DNA from: Flavobacterium sp. LPB0248
Lineage (GTDB): Bacteria; Bacteroidota; Bacteroidia; Flavobacteriales; Flavobacteriaceae
Assembly: GCF_013388355.1 (NCBI RefSeq)
Contig: NZ_CP058246.1
Span: 1,798,001-1,862,000 of the forward strand
Direction: 5' to 3'
DNA length: 64,000 nt
Made by a program: the position numbers and the translations under genes. This document shows, piece by piece, positions 8,288-16,141 of this stretch (the stretch's first letter is position 1; each line of letters opens with the position of its first letter). The notes beneath the pieces were generated by a model. It saw only the letters and a program-made list of their open reading frames with translations, was not told where the DNA came from and did not search any database.

Positions 8288-8938
8288 TTAAGACTTAACA
8301 ATCCAAAGGAGTACCTTTTTATTGGCTTTCAAAAGTTCATCGATTTCTCTCATGCTTTCGTTTGAAACCGCAGGACAACCCCAACCCTCTGGTGTTCCTT
8401 TTGGATAAACTTCATTATCTGACACTTCTTCCCAAGAATGCAAAACAATGGCACGTTTTCGTGCATTAAAATTGCTTTTTTCTTTTCCTTGCAAAACATA
8501 ATTTACCTTTATTCCCCACTGACTTACGCCACGATCCAAAACAACATATTTTCCAACTGAAGAACAATGCGAATCAAATTCGTTACTCATCCTTGCGTTA
8601 TCTTTAGAAGAAGTTCCTCCCCATTGATTGTCTCCACAACCGTGACTTACCATATACGATTTTGAGACTTCCTTCTTTTTAAAATCGTAAACAAAAAAAC
8701 GTTTATAACCAGAATGCAATCCGAGGTCAATCAAAATAAATTTATCTTGATTTAAATTATTGACCTTACAATAGTATGCTGCTTCCTTATAATAATTACT
8801 GTAATTAACTTCAATACGAGGTTTTCCTAATGAAACTGCTTCGCTTTTCTGTTTATTTTCAGAAACAGTTATTCTTTTGCTTTCTTTATTACAAGAAAAA
8901 GCAAATGCCAGACAAATTACAAAAAACATTCTCTTCAT
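8288..8938 (-). CDS. lipoprotein murein L,D-transpeptidase catalytic domain protein
   Basis: A 216-residue protein with a lipoprotein signal (MKRMFFVICLAFAFSC, lipid-attachment Cys at 16) and a YkuD_2-type L,D-transpeptidase domain. The catalytic region shows IVLHSWEE and, further on, GWGCPAVS with the nucleophilic Cys, plus SHGCGDNQWGG upstream. Such enzymes form 3-3 peptidoglycan cross-links or anchor proteins to the wall; which applies here is not evident. It should act in the periplasm, anchored to a membrane. It lies downstream of the clpX-linked accessory locus and was probably the original neighbour of clpX before that locus was inserted. Confidence 0.85.
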   Translation of the reverse strand: MKRMFFVICLAFAFSCNKESKRITVSENKQKSEAVSLGKPRIEVNYSNYYKEAAYYCKVNNLNQDKFILIDLGLHSGYKRFFVYDFKKKEVSKSYMVSHGCGDNQWGGTSSKDNARMSNEFDSHCSSVGKYVVLDRGVSQWGIKVNYVLQGKEKSNFNARKRAIVLHSWEEVSDNEVYPKGTPEGWGCPAVSNESMREIDELLKANKKVLLWIVKS

Positions 8939-8992
8939 ATTAACGATCTACTCAAAAGCACAAACGAAAATAGGGTTTAAAAAGTATATAAA

Positions 8993-9104
8993 AAAACCTG
9001 CTCAAATAAATGAACAGGTTCTATAATTGAACTTTGTCAAAGTTTTAAAATTTGACAAAGTTGTTTTAGATATCTAAGAAGCAATTTTCATGCTTTTGAA
9101 TAAT
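8993..9104. repeat. clpX-3'-end-like segment plus hairpins, copy B
   Basis: In plus coordinates this segment has, in order, hairpin AACCTG..CAGGTT (8995-9020), inverted repeat ACTTTGTCA / TGACAAAGT (9031-9061), then CTAAGAAGCAATTTTCATGC (from 9074). The same order is found immediately after clpX (11823-11931). About 23 of 30 positions of the last part match the final 30 bases of clpX. It lies just downstream of the immunity-like gene at 9121. It appears to be a degenerate duplicate of the clpX 3' end and its terminator. Confidence 0.7.
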
Positions 9105-9120
9105 CATAAAAATGAAGATT

Positions 9121-9501
9121 TCACCTCTGTTTCTTTTTTAGTAACGCAATTACACTTATCGACGATATTATAAAAGTCAAAAAAAGAAATAAAAACAAAA
9201 AATCGATTCCTTTATAATTAATTATTAAACTAGGTATCTGTGTCATTAATAAAACTAAAAAGCAAAAAGACAAAATTTTATAGCTTTTGCTAATAAGAAA
9301 AATAATTAACGCTGCCAATATAGGCAAAACAAGAAATCCCTGCCAAAATATCGAGTCTGAGTCACCAAATAGATCAGTAATAAATTCACGTAAACACAAT
9401 AATAAAAAAGCAAAATATGGAATTCTAATTTCACCAAGCCCAGGTATCATTAATAATGAAATTATTGCTACGGTTTTTAAAATTTTGATCGTTAGGGACA
9501 T
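9121..9501 (-). CDS. small multi-TM protein, putative immunity paralogue 1
   Basis: A 126-residue, very hydrophobic protein with four to five predicted membrane segments (about 8-24, 28-46, 52-70, 74-92 and 98-119) and a basic tail LLKKKQR. It is closely related over its full length to the products at 9504-9890 and 10065-10442. The ATG at 9501 (MSLTIKILK) is preferred over a TTG two codons upstream. The upstream paralogue stops at 9504, so the genes nearly touch. I do not recognise a named family. From its relation to the gene paired with the putative toxin, it is probably an inner-membrane immunity protein retained without its own toxin. Confidence 0.7.
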   Translation of the reverse strand: MSLTIKILKTVAIISLLMIPGLGEIRIPYFAFLLLCLREFITDLFGDSDSIFWQGFLVLPILAALIIFLISKSYKILSFCFLVLLMTQIPSLIINYKGIDFLFLFLFLTFIISSISVIALLKKKQR

Positions 9502-9503
9502 GT

Positions 9504-9890
9504 TCAATTAGGTTTCTTTTTCATTAAGACAATCACACAAATTGATGATATTATAAAAGTCAAATAGATAAATAAATACAAATAGTCAATTCTCTTGTAA
9601 TTAGCAATTAGCCCAGTTGTAAACATTGATGAAATTAACAAAATTAAAAAGCAAAAAGACAAAATTTTATAGCTTTTGCTAATAAGAAAAACAATTAAAG
9701 TTGCCAATATAGGCAAAACAAGAAATCCTTCCCAAAATATCGAATCTGAATTACCAGATAGACTAGTAATAAATTGACGTAAGCAGAATAATAAAAAGGC
9801 AAAATGTGGAAAGCCATTTTCATCAAGCCCTGGTAGCCATAAAAATGAAATTATTGCTCCTGTTTTTAAAATTTTGATCGTTAAGGACAT
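9504..9890 (-). CDS. small multi-TM protein, putative immunity paralogue 2
   Basis: A 128-residue hydrophobic protein with the same segment pattern as its neighbours (shared core FLISKSYKILSFCFLILL). Its ATG at 9890 lies inside a leftover fragment of a toxin gene 3' end (9884-9941), in the same overlapping arrangement as the intact toxin/immunity pair at 10433-10442. This shows it once followed its own toxin gene. Its middle loop (ISSMFTTGLIANYK) differs most from the other copies. The function is inferred only from context. Confidence 0.7.
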   Translation of the reverse strand: MSLTIKILKTGAIISFLWLPGLDENGFPHFAFLLFCLRQFITSLSGNSDSIFWEGFLVLPILATLIVFLISKSYKILSFCFLILLISSMFTTGLIANYKRIDYLYLFIYLTFIISSICVIVLMKKKPN

Positions 9891-9941
9891 GTTCTTTTCG
9901 TTTTAGGTGCATAACTTGGAATAGAAGTGTGATTTGGAAGT
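9884..9941 (-). pseudogene. remnant of a second toxin gene 3' end
   Basis: Read on the minus strand, these bases encode PNHTSIPSYAPKTKRTCP and a stop, nearly identical to the last 18 codons of the intact lipoprotein gene at 10433-11695 (one Asn/Ser difference). The stop overlaps the ATG of the downstream membrane protein exactly as in the intact pair. Immediately upstream the sequence switches to the clpX-3'-like segment (copy C). So a second toxin gene was lost by deletion or recombination, leaving its last codons. Confidence 0.8.
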
Positions 9942-10045
9942 TTCTACTCAAAGAAATGAGCAGATTTAGAAGTGAACTTTGTCAAAGTTTTAAACTTTGA
10001 CAAAGTTACTTGAGATATCTAAGAAGCAATTCTCTTACGCTTCAA
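9942..10045. repeat. clpX-3'-end-like segment plus hairpins, copy C
   Basis: In plus coordinates this reads: degenerate hairpin region (CTACTCAAAGAAATGAGCAG), inverted repeat ACTTTGTCA / TGACAAAGT (9976-10006), then CTAAGAAGCAATTCTCTTAC. The order matches copy B and the region after clpX. About 22 of 30 positions match the last 30 bases of clpX. Copies B and C share AGATATCTAAGAAGCAATT, which clpX itself lacks, so they are closer to each other. It lies directly downstream of the immunity-like gene at 10065. Confidence 0.7.
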
Positions 10046-10064
10046 TGATCATAAAATAAAAATC

Positions 10065-10442
10065 TCAAGTTTGTTTCTTTTTTATTAATACAATCACACA
10101 AATTGACGATATTATAAAAGTCAAATAAAGAAATAAAAACAAAAAATCGATTCTTTTATAATTAGTTATTAAACTAGGTATCTGTGTTATTAACAAAATT
10201 AAAAAGCAAAAAAGTAAAATTTTATAGCTTTTGCTAATAAGAAAAACAATTAAAGTTGTCAATATAGGCAAAACCAAAAGTCCTTCCCAAAATATCGGAT
10301 CTGAATTACCTAATATGCCCATAATAAATACCCATAAACAATATAATAAAAAAGCAAAAAATGGAATTCCATTTTCACTGAGCCCTGGTAGCATTAATAA
10401 TGAAATTATTGCTACTATTTTTAGAATTTTTATTACGGACAT
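10065..10442 (-). CDS. small multi-TM protein, putative cognate immunity (copy 3)
   Basis: A 125-residue hydrophobic protein with four to five membrane segments and a C-terminal IKKKQT tail. It is paralogous to the two genes at 9121 and 9504. Its ATG at 10442 overlaps the last ten bases of the lipoprotein gene, whose stop is at 10433-10435, so translation is probably coupled. A small membrane protein tightly coupled behind a putative secreted peptidase-fold toxin is the usual layout of a toxin with its immunity protein. Location is predicted as the inner membrane. No known family was recognised. Confidence 0.72.
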   Translation of the reverse strand: MSVIKILKIVAIISLLMLPGLSENGIPFFAFLLYCLWVFIMGILGNSDPIFWEGLLVLPILTTLIVFLISKSYKILLFCFLILLITQIPSLITNYKRIDFLFLFLYLTFIISSICVIVLIKKKQT

Positions 10443-11695
10443 GTTCTTTTTGTTTTTGGTGCATAATTTGGAATAGAAGTGTGATTTGGTACTTTTTGCA
10501 ATGTGTTTGCAACTGTACTAGGAGTCTCGAACGAATTATTACTTGCAACTCCCACAATATTCAATACATCAGCTGCGAAATCTGAACAATTATTAGTATC
10601 TATATCGTACCAACTATTTTGATACTTTACTGACAAAGAAATAATTTGCTGTAATTGCTTTGGAGTAATTTGTCCTATATTTCCTGATACATTATAAAAA
10701 TCCCCACCATTATTACCCATTATTCCTGGCCCAATAAATGATTTATCATATCCGTTTTCTGGATAAAAGCCATAAGTCATAATATTATTACCTTGCGAAA
10801 TAGATATAAAAGCATGACCTACATTTAGATTAGATAAATCAGTTTTTTCTGCATAAACGGTTAAATTTGCACTTGCTGCTGTATTTAAGCAACTTAAGAA
10901 TTTTTTAATATCACTTATGGGTAATTTTGGAGGAGGAGGCATAATTGGATTTCCACTTGCACTTCCACCTGTACCACCACCGCCTGCATAACCAGAGGTA
11001 TAATCACTAGAATTTCCTCCTGTGATATCTGAACCTCGTGGATTATAAATAATATCATAATATTTAGATGCATTACTTGTGACATAGACTGGTCTTAAAT
11101 TGATATGGGTACCATCTTGATTTTGAGCACTGAAATAAGTATTATCATCAGGATCCATTGGTGCTTTGCCAGTAATGTTACTAGGATTTATTTTCTTACT
11201 TAATATTATTTCTACAACACCACTACTTATCATTTTATCATCTACAAATTCCGCCGCTTTAATAAACCCAAATTTTAAATCCCAAACAGAAATATATCCA
11301 CTGAATTTTAAAAGGTCAGCATCATCATTTAAAGAACGTTCTGGATAGAATTCGTGCAAAAGTGCTTTATAATTATTCTCACTTAATTCATAGATATAAA
11401 GCTTCTGTTCCCAGTTTTCATCTTTATTTTTTTTTAGCTCATTGATTGGGACAATAACCAATTGTGTGCCATCTTTATTTTTTTTAAATTCAGCATTTGC
11501 CCAATCATACTTGAGATTTTGAAACAATGGGTAATTGTCAGTTGTGGATTCATATTTTTTGAACCACTCTTTGGCACGTGAAACGTTATTAATTTCTGGA
11601 CTTACTAAATCCTCCTCTTTTTGACACCTCAAAAAAGTGACTGAAATTATCATTACAGTACTTAAAATAATAATTTTTTGAATTTTTTGCTTCAT
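10433..11695 (-). CDS. putative surface lipoprotein toxin with permuted papain-like domain
   Basis: A 420-residue protein. The signal sequence ends at Cys24 (ISVTFLRC; Arg at -1 is unusual for a lipobox). It is followed by QKEED, which matches the lipoprotein surface-export signal described in Capnocytophaga (Lys plus two acidic residues after the Cys). Residues 30-210 are unassigned. Residues 225-265 are a Gly/Ser/Pro-rich linker. The C-terminal domain (about 268-420) has GHAFISI (His294) before NNCSDFA (Cys370), the His-then-Cys order of circularly permuted NlpC/P60 or LRAT-like papain folds. It lies between clpX and a coupled membrane protein gene. The toxin role is inferred; a house-keeping surface peptidase is the alternative. 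Confidence 0.65.
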   Translation of the reverse strand: MKQKIQKIIILSTVMIISVTFLRCQKEEDLVSPEINNVSRAKEWFKKYESTTDNYPLFQNLKYDWANAEFKKNKDGTQLVIVPINELKKNKDENWEQKLYIYELSENNYKALLHEFYPERSLNDDADLLKFSGYISVWDLKFGFIKAAEFVDDKMISSGVVEIILSKKINPSNITGKAPMDPDDNTYFSAQNQDGTHINLRPVYVTSNASKYYDIIYNPRGSDITGGNSSDYTSGYAGGGGTGGSASGNPIMPPPPKLPISDIKKFLSCLNTAASANLTVYAEKTDLSNLNVGHAFISISQGNNIMTYGFYPENGYDKSFIGPGIMGNNGGDFYNVSGNIGQITPKQLQQIISLSVKYQNSWYDIDTNNCSDFAADVLNIVGVASNNSFETPSTVANTLQKVPNHTSIPNYAPKTKRTCP

Positions 11696-11813
11696 AATTT
11701 ATAATATTTAAGATTAAAGCTACAAATCAAATATATAGAATAAATTCTTACAATAAATTTGTTTTGTCAGAATTTATTTAAATTACCCGAAAATGGGTTG
11801 AAATTCTAAAAAA

Positions 11814-11890
11814 GCATAAAAAAACCTGTTCAAATAAATGAACAGGTTTTAAAAAAAAACTTTGTCAAAGTTTTGAACTGTGACAAAGTA
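11814..11890 (-). terminator. clpX terminator hairpin and inverted repeat (copy A)
   Basis: A perfect 10-base stem AACCTGTTCA / TGAACAGGTT (11823-11832 and 11839-11848) is followed, in the minus direction, by a T run, a good intrinsic terminator for clpX. Between it and the clpX stop is a second inverted repeat, ACTTTGTCA / TGACAAAGT (11859-11867 and 11881-11889). The same two structures recur in the same order at 8993-9104 and 9942-10045. Confidence 0.8.
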
Positions 11891-11900
11891 ATATCAAGAT

Positions 11901-13133
11901 TTACGAAGCAATCTCCATACGTTTCAATAAGTTTTTACTTAACGTATGTTCTGCATATTCTTTGTCGATTGTCAAACTGATATCATCAGATGTTGGCAGT
12001 TCGTACATGGCATCTGTTAAGATAGCTTCACATAAAGAACGTAATCCACGAGCACCCAATTTGTACTCTAAAGCTTTATCTACAATAAAATCTAAAGCTT
12101 CATCGGTAATCGTAAACTCAACATCATCCATTAAGAATAATTTCTGATATTGTTTGATCAACGCATTTTTAGGCTGTGTCAAAATTGCACGAAGCGTTGC
12201 TTTATCCAAAGGATCCATGTGCGTTAAAACTGGTAAACGTCCAATAATCTCAGGAATCAAACCAAAGTCTTTAATGTCTTTTGGAATGATATATTGCAAT
12301 AAATTATCTTTATCGATATTATCTACATTTTTAGAAGTTGAGTAACCAACTGCCTGACGGTTTAGACGTTTTGAAATAATACGCTCTACTCCATCAAAAG
12401 CTCCACCAGCAATAAATAAGATATTTTGAGTATTTACCTCAACAAATTTCTGATCCGGGTGTTTACGTCCACCTTTTGGCGGTACGTTTACCACTGTTCC
12501 TTCCAATAACTTCAATAATGCCTGCTGAACACCTTCTCCAGAAACGTCACGAGTAATTGATGGATTATCGCTCTTACGGGCAATTTTATCAATCTCATCA
12601 ATAAATACGATTCCTCTTTCTGCTTTTGCTACATCATAATCTGCAGCCTGAAGCAAACGAGTTAAAATACTTTCCACATCTTCTCCAACATATCCAGCTT
12701 CTGTTAATACTGTCGCGTCAACAATAGCCAACGGAACATCTAACATTTTAGCAATCGTTTTTGCTACTAATGTTTTTCCTGTTCCTGTCTGACCCACCAT
12801 GATGATGTTACTTTTTTCGATCTCTACTTCATCGTCTAATTGCTGTTGCATTAAACGCTTGTAGTGATTGTAAACCGCAACCGACATTACTTTTTTAGTC
12901 TGGTCTTGACCAATAACATATTGATCTAGGAAAGCTCTAATTTCTTTTGGTTTCTTTAAAATTAAGTCACCAACTAGTTTCGCGCTTCCGCTAGATTTTA
13001 ATTCTTCTAAAACAATTCCGTGTGCCTGTTCAATACACTTATCACAAATATGTGCATTGATACCTGCAATTAATAAATTAGTTTCTGGCTTCTTTCTTCC
13101 ACAAAACGAACATTCTAATACTACTTTTGCCAT
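11901..13133 (-). CDS. clpX: ATP-dependent Clp protease ATP-binding subunit ClpX
   Basis: ClpX is the AAA+ unfoldase that feeds tagged proteins to ClpP in the cytoplasm. The 410-residue protein has the N-terminal zinc-binding domain (Cys8, Cys11, Cys30, Cys33), Walker A GQTGTGKT at 114-121, Walker B VFIDEIDK, the ClpP-contacting region after KLLEGT, and the arginine-containing sensor [12 protein letters not shown] near the end. Length is normal. It lies 177 bp downstream of clpP on the same strand. Its last ten codons are the source of the degenerate repeats found downstream at 9074-9104 and 10015-10045. Confidence 0.97.
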   Translation of the reverse strand: MAKVVLECSFCGRKKPETNLLIAGINAHICDKCIEQAHGIVLEELKSSGSAKLVGDLILKKPKEIRAFLDQYVIGQDQTKKVMSVAVYNHYKRLMQQQLDDEVEIEKSNIIMVGQTGTGKTLVAKTIAKMLDVPLAIVDATVLTEAGYVGEDVESILTRLLQAADYDVAKAERGIVFIDEIDKIARKSDNPSITRDVSGEGVQQALLKLLEGTVVNVPPKGGRKHPDQKFVEVNTQNILFIAGGAFDGVERIISKRLNRQAVGYSTSKNVDNIDKDNLLQYIIPKDIKDFGLIPEIIGRLPVLTHMDPLDKATLRAILTQPKNALIKQYQKLFLMDDVEFTITDEALDFIVDKALEYKLGARGLRSLCEAILTDAMYELPTSDDISLTIDKEYAEHTLSKNLLKRMEIAS

Positions 13134-13310
13134 TCTATATTTAGTTACTAAGCTGCAAAGATACTAAGTTTCTAAGCTTTTTTACCTAAAACTTAAAAAC
13201 TTAGCTCCTTACAGCTTAATATTTATTTTTTGTTTCAATGTTTAATTTATTTCAAGTTTCAAGTTAATCTTAGAACCTTAATTCCTTTGCAACTTTGAAC
13301 CCTAAAAAAA

Positions 13311-13985
13311 TTATCCTCTTCTTAATACTTCATCAATCATTCCGTACTCTTTTGCCTCGTCAGCTTTCATCCAGTAATCACGCTCACTGTCTTTGTGCAC
13401 TTTGTCAAAAGTTTGTCCTGAATGGTGCGAAATAATGTTGTATAATTCATCTTTTAATTTCAACATCTCGCGTAAGTTGATTTCCATATCTGTTGCAACT
13501 CCTTGTGCTCCTCCAGATGGCTGGTGAATCATTACTCTTGAGTGAGGCAATGCAGAACGTTTTCCTGCTGCTCCTGCGCATAATAGAACTGCTCCCATTG
13601 AAGCTGCCATTCCTGTACAGATTGTTGCTACATCAGGCTTGATGTATTGCATGGTATCGTAAATTCCTAAACCTGCATAAACACTTCCTCCTGGAGAGTT
13701 TAAATAAATTTGAATATCTTTTGAAGCATCAGCGCTTTCTAAAAATAACAACTGAGCCTGAACAATATTAGCAATCTGATCGTCAATACCTGTTCCTAAA
13801 AAGATAATTCTGTCCATCATTAATCTTGAGAAAACGTCTAATTGAGAAATATTCAATTGACGCTCTTCGATAATATATGGAGTCATGTTTGTTGGTGTCA
13901 TCGCTGCTACGATTTTATCGTAATACATTGCGTTTACTCCTTGGTGCTTTGTAGCAAATTTTTTGAATTCTTTACCGTAGTTCAT
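13311..13985 (-). CDS. clpP: ATP-dependent Clp protease proteolytic subunit ClpP
   Basis: ClpP is the serine protease that forms a double heptameric chamber and pairs with ClpX. The sequence shows catalytic Ser129 in GMAASMGA and His154 in MIHQPSGG, with the Asp in the C-terminal third (YWMKADEAKEYGMIDE region follows it). It is 224 residues with an N-terminal extension of about 25 residues before YYDKIVAAMTP, as often seen in flavobacteria. The order tig, clpP, clpX on one strand is the classic protein quality-control cluster. Confidence 0.97.
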   Translation of the reverse strand: MNYGKEFKKFATKHQGVNAMYYDKIVAAMTPTNMTPYIIEERQLNISQLDVFSRLMMDRIIFLGTGIDDQIANIVQAQLLFLESADASKDIQIYLNSPGGSVYAGLGIYDTMQYIKPDVATICTGMAASMGAVLLCAGAAGKRSALPHSRVMIHQPSGGAQGVATDMEINLREMLKLKDELYNIISHHSGQTFDKVHKDSERDYWMKADEAKEYGMIDEVLRRG

Positions 13986-14306
13986 ATTTTTAGTTTAAAG
14001 TTGAAAAGTCTAAAGTCAGCATGTGACTTAAACGAATTAAACAAAGTTCATACCTTTTTATAAGAGATGCCAATTTGTCTGAAACGTTTCTTTTGTTTCA
14101 AGTTTAACGTTTCAAGTTAACTGAAGAAAACGTGAAACCTAAAATCTTAAACTTGAAACAAAAAAAGAACGTCAACAGAATAAAAAATTCCATTGACGTT
14201 CAAATATAATTATTTTTATCTTTCAGTTTCTGTAATAAAATCTTAATTTTTAAAAAGTATACTTCTTAACTTTCGACTTTAGAACTTTTAACTTTCAGAC
14301 TAAAAT
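13986..14306. other. repeat-rich intergenic region between tig and clpP
   Basis: No gene is visible in these 321 bases. They hold a perfect 15-base inverted repeat TTTTGTTTCAAGTTT / AAACTTGAAACAAAA (14091-14105 and 14149-14163) and a 9-base stem GAACGTCAA / TTGACGTTC (14167-14175 and 14193-14201). Tracts of AACTTT-type simple repeats lie on both sides. The smaller stem is the likely tig terminator. Confidence 0.6.
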
Positions 14307-15629
14307 TTATTCTCCGTAAGAAGCTGCAATAAATTCTTCGTAAGTAACCTCTTTAGTTGTTGGGTTAGCTTTTTCTTTGAAGATATCTAACATTTTAGCT
14401 GCTACAACTTGCTCAGAAAGTCTTTTCACTTCGTCTTGGTTAGATAAAACTCTAGCCACGATTCCTTGAACTTCTTCGTCAGTTGGGTTTGTTTGACCAA
14501 ATTGAGCCATTTGCTGTCTGATTGCGTTCGATGTAAACTCTTTCAAGTCATCAAATGTAATTTGAATATTGCTTTGAGCTAAAGCTTTTCCTTCGATTAA
14601 TTGGAAACGTAAACCTTTTTCAGATCTTGCGTATTCAACTTCAGCTTCTTCTGCAGAAAGTTTTTTCTCTCCAACAGTTTGTAGCCATTTTTTAAGGAAT
14701 TCAGCTGGCAAATCGAATTTTGTGTTTTCGATCAAGAAATCCTGAACATCTAATAATAATTTTTGGTCTGCTTGCTGAGCGAATTGAGATTCAGCATCTT
14801 CTTTAATTTTAGCTTTTAAATCTTCTAAAGAAGCTACTTTTCCTTCACCAAAAAGTTTATCAAATAATTCTTGGTTTAATTCAGCTGGCTCAGAACCATT
14901 GATTGCGCTGATAGTAAAGTCTACTTCAACATCTAAACCGTGAACACCTTCGTGACCAACTTTTAAGTAATCCATTAATTGGTGATCGTCTTCAAATAAA
15001 CCTTTTGTGCTTACTGTAACAACATCTCCAACTTTCTTACCTGTGAATTGTTTTTGAGCTTTTTTGCTGAATGCATCTACAGCAATTGTAGTTGTATTGT
15101 TGATTCCGTTTGCTTCGTTTGAAAAAGTTCCAGTTAAATCAGATTTAGCATCAGAAACTTCTTGAGGAACTGCTTTTCCAAATTGTTTTTGGATACGCTC
15201 AACTTGTCCATCGATTAATTTATCGTCAGCAGTAACGATATATTTTACGATATTATTTTTAGCTTCAAGATCAATTTCAAAATTTGGCACTAAACCAATT
15301 TCGTATTCGAAAGTTAATTCTTCAGCATCCCAGTTAAAATCTTCGTTTACTTTAGCAAGAGGAGTTCCTAAAAGATTTAATCTTTCAGATTGAATATAAC
15401 GCTCTAAAGCCAAATCAACTACTTTTTTGATCTCTTCTTGCTTAATAGCTTTTCCGTATTGTTTTTCAACAAGATCTTTAGGCACTGCCCCTTTTCTAAA
15501 TCCTTTTACTTGCGCTAAAGGCATTTTTTCGTTAATTCTTTTTGCTACTTGACCTTTATAATCCATATGAACAACGTTCATAACGATTGTCTCGTTTACA
15601 GCGTCTATTGCTACTCTTTTAATATCCAT
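14307..15629 (-). CDS. tig: trigger factor
   Basis: Trigger factor is the ribosome-bound chaperone that meets nascent chains. The 440-residue protein has the N-terminal ribosome-binding domain with the signature-like QVKGFRKGAVPKDLVEKQYG (about residues 38-57), a degenerate FKBP-like middle domain and a long helical C-terminal chaperone domain. The bacteroidotal version lacks a strongly conserved PPIase active site, so peptidyl-prolyl isomerase activity is doubtful. The start is the ATG at 15629. A recognisable promoter lies at 15664-15694. It is upstream of clpP and clpX in the same orientation. Confidence 0.92.
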   Translation of the reverse strand: MDIKRVAIDAVNETIVMNVVHMDYKGQVAKRINEKMPLAQVKGFRKGAVPKDLVEKQYGKAIKQEEIKKVVDLALERYIQSERLNLLGTPLAKVNEDFNWDAEELTFEYEIGLVPNFEIDLEAKNNIVKYIVTADDKLIDGQVERIQKQFGKAVPQEVSDAKSDLTGTFSNEANGINNTTTIAVDAFSKKAQKQFTGKKVGDVVTVSTKGLFEDDHQLMDYLKVGHEGVHGLDVEVDFTISAINGSEPAELNQELFDKLFGEGKVASLEDLKAKIKEDAESQFAQQADQKLLLDVQDFLIENTKFDLPAEFLKKWLQTVGEKKLSAEEAEVEYARSEKGLRFQLIEGKALAQSNIQITFDDLKEFTSNAIRQQMAQFGQTNPTDEEVQGIVARVLSNQDEVKRLSEQVVAAKMLDIFKEKANPTTKEVTYEEFIAASYGE

Positions 15630-15657
15630 CTTCTTCTTTAATTTACATAATAAAATT

Positions 15658-15694
15658 GGGTTGCAAAATTATAAAATTTTTGCAACCCAACCAA
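15658..15694 (-). promoter_or_regulatory. tig promoter overlapping an 11-bp-arm palindrome
   Basis: On the minus strand, TTGG (15694-15691), 19 bases, then TAATTTTG (15671-15664) matches the Bacteroidota promoter pattern, about 35 bases before the tig ATG. The -7 box lies within a perfect inverted repeat GGGTTGCAAAA / TTTTGCAACCC (15658-15668 and 15678-15688). This could be an operator or the terminator of the upstream gene at 15743. Confidence 0.55.
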
Positions 15695-15742
15695 GTTTTT
15701 AATCTATTGTATTTGAAGCAGTTTTAATCTGCTACATTTGTT

Positions 15743-16087
15743 TTATTTATCATCTCCAAGTATTTTATAAGTAATAGATTGAAGTATAGACAAAATAATA
15801 CTGAATAGCAATGCTGTCCAAAATGAATTTACTGCAAAACCGCCCACAATATTAGTGCACAGCAAAATAATTATCGCGTTGATTACCAGTAAAAACAAAC
15901 CTAAAGTAACAAAAGTAACCGGCAAGGTTAAAATCACTAAAATTGGTTTTATAAAAACGTTCAGCAATCCTAAAACTACTGCAACAATTACAGCCGTACC
16001 AAAACTAGCAACATGAACCCCAGTCAAAATATTAGATAATAATAAAACCAAGGCAGCAGTAACAAGGAGTCTAAGTAATAATTTCAT
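15743..16087 (-). CDS. phage holin family (4_2) membrane protein
   Basis: A 114-residue integral membrane protein with four hydrophobic segments, starting MKLLLRLLVTAALVLLLSN. The segment pattern and GLLNVFIKPILVILTLPVTF are typical of the Phage_holin_4_2 family. Despite the name, most members are chromosomal and unrelated to phage lysis, and nothing phage-like surrounds this one. It follows the alpha/beta hydrolase gene by 54 bp on the same strand and may be cotranscribed with it. The function is unknown. Confidence 0.85.
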   Translation of the reverse strand: MKLLLRLLVTAALVLLLSNILTGVHVASFGTAVIVAVVLGLLNVFIKPILVILTLPVTFVTLGLFLLVINAIIILLCTNIVGGFAVNSFWTALLFSIILSILQSITYKILGDDK

Positions 16088-16141
16088 AGTTATTCTGGTT
16101 TAAAATTTATTTAAAAGTACTAATTTTTTTATCAAAAATAA

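Noticed and set aside
8993..10045. Site-specific integrative element with an integrase at clpX
   Set aside because: No integrase, recombinase or transposase gene is visible between clpX and the L,D-transpeptidase gene; homologous recombination of cassettes is the simpler reading.
10375..10585. Additional open frames overlapping the toxin-immunity junction on both strands
   Set aside because: They run across the coupled toxin and immunity genes in other frames and show no recognisable domain; explained by low-GC composition.
15743..16087. Prophage, because of the holin-family gene
   Set aside because: The Phage_holin_4_2 family is common on ordinary chromosomes, and neighbours are house-keeping genes with no other phage gene.
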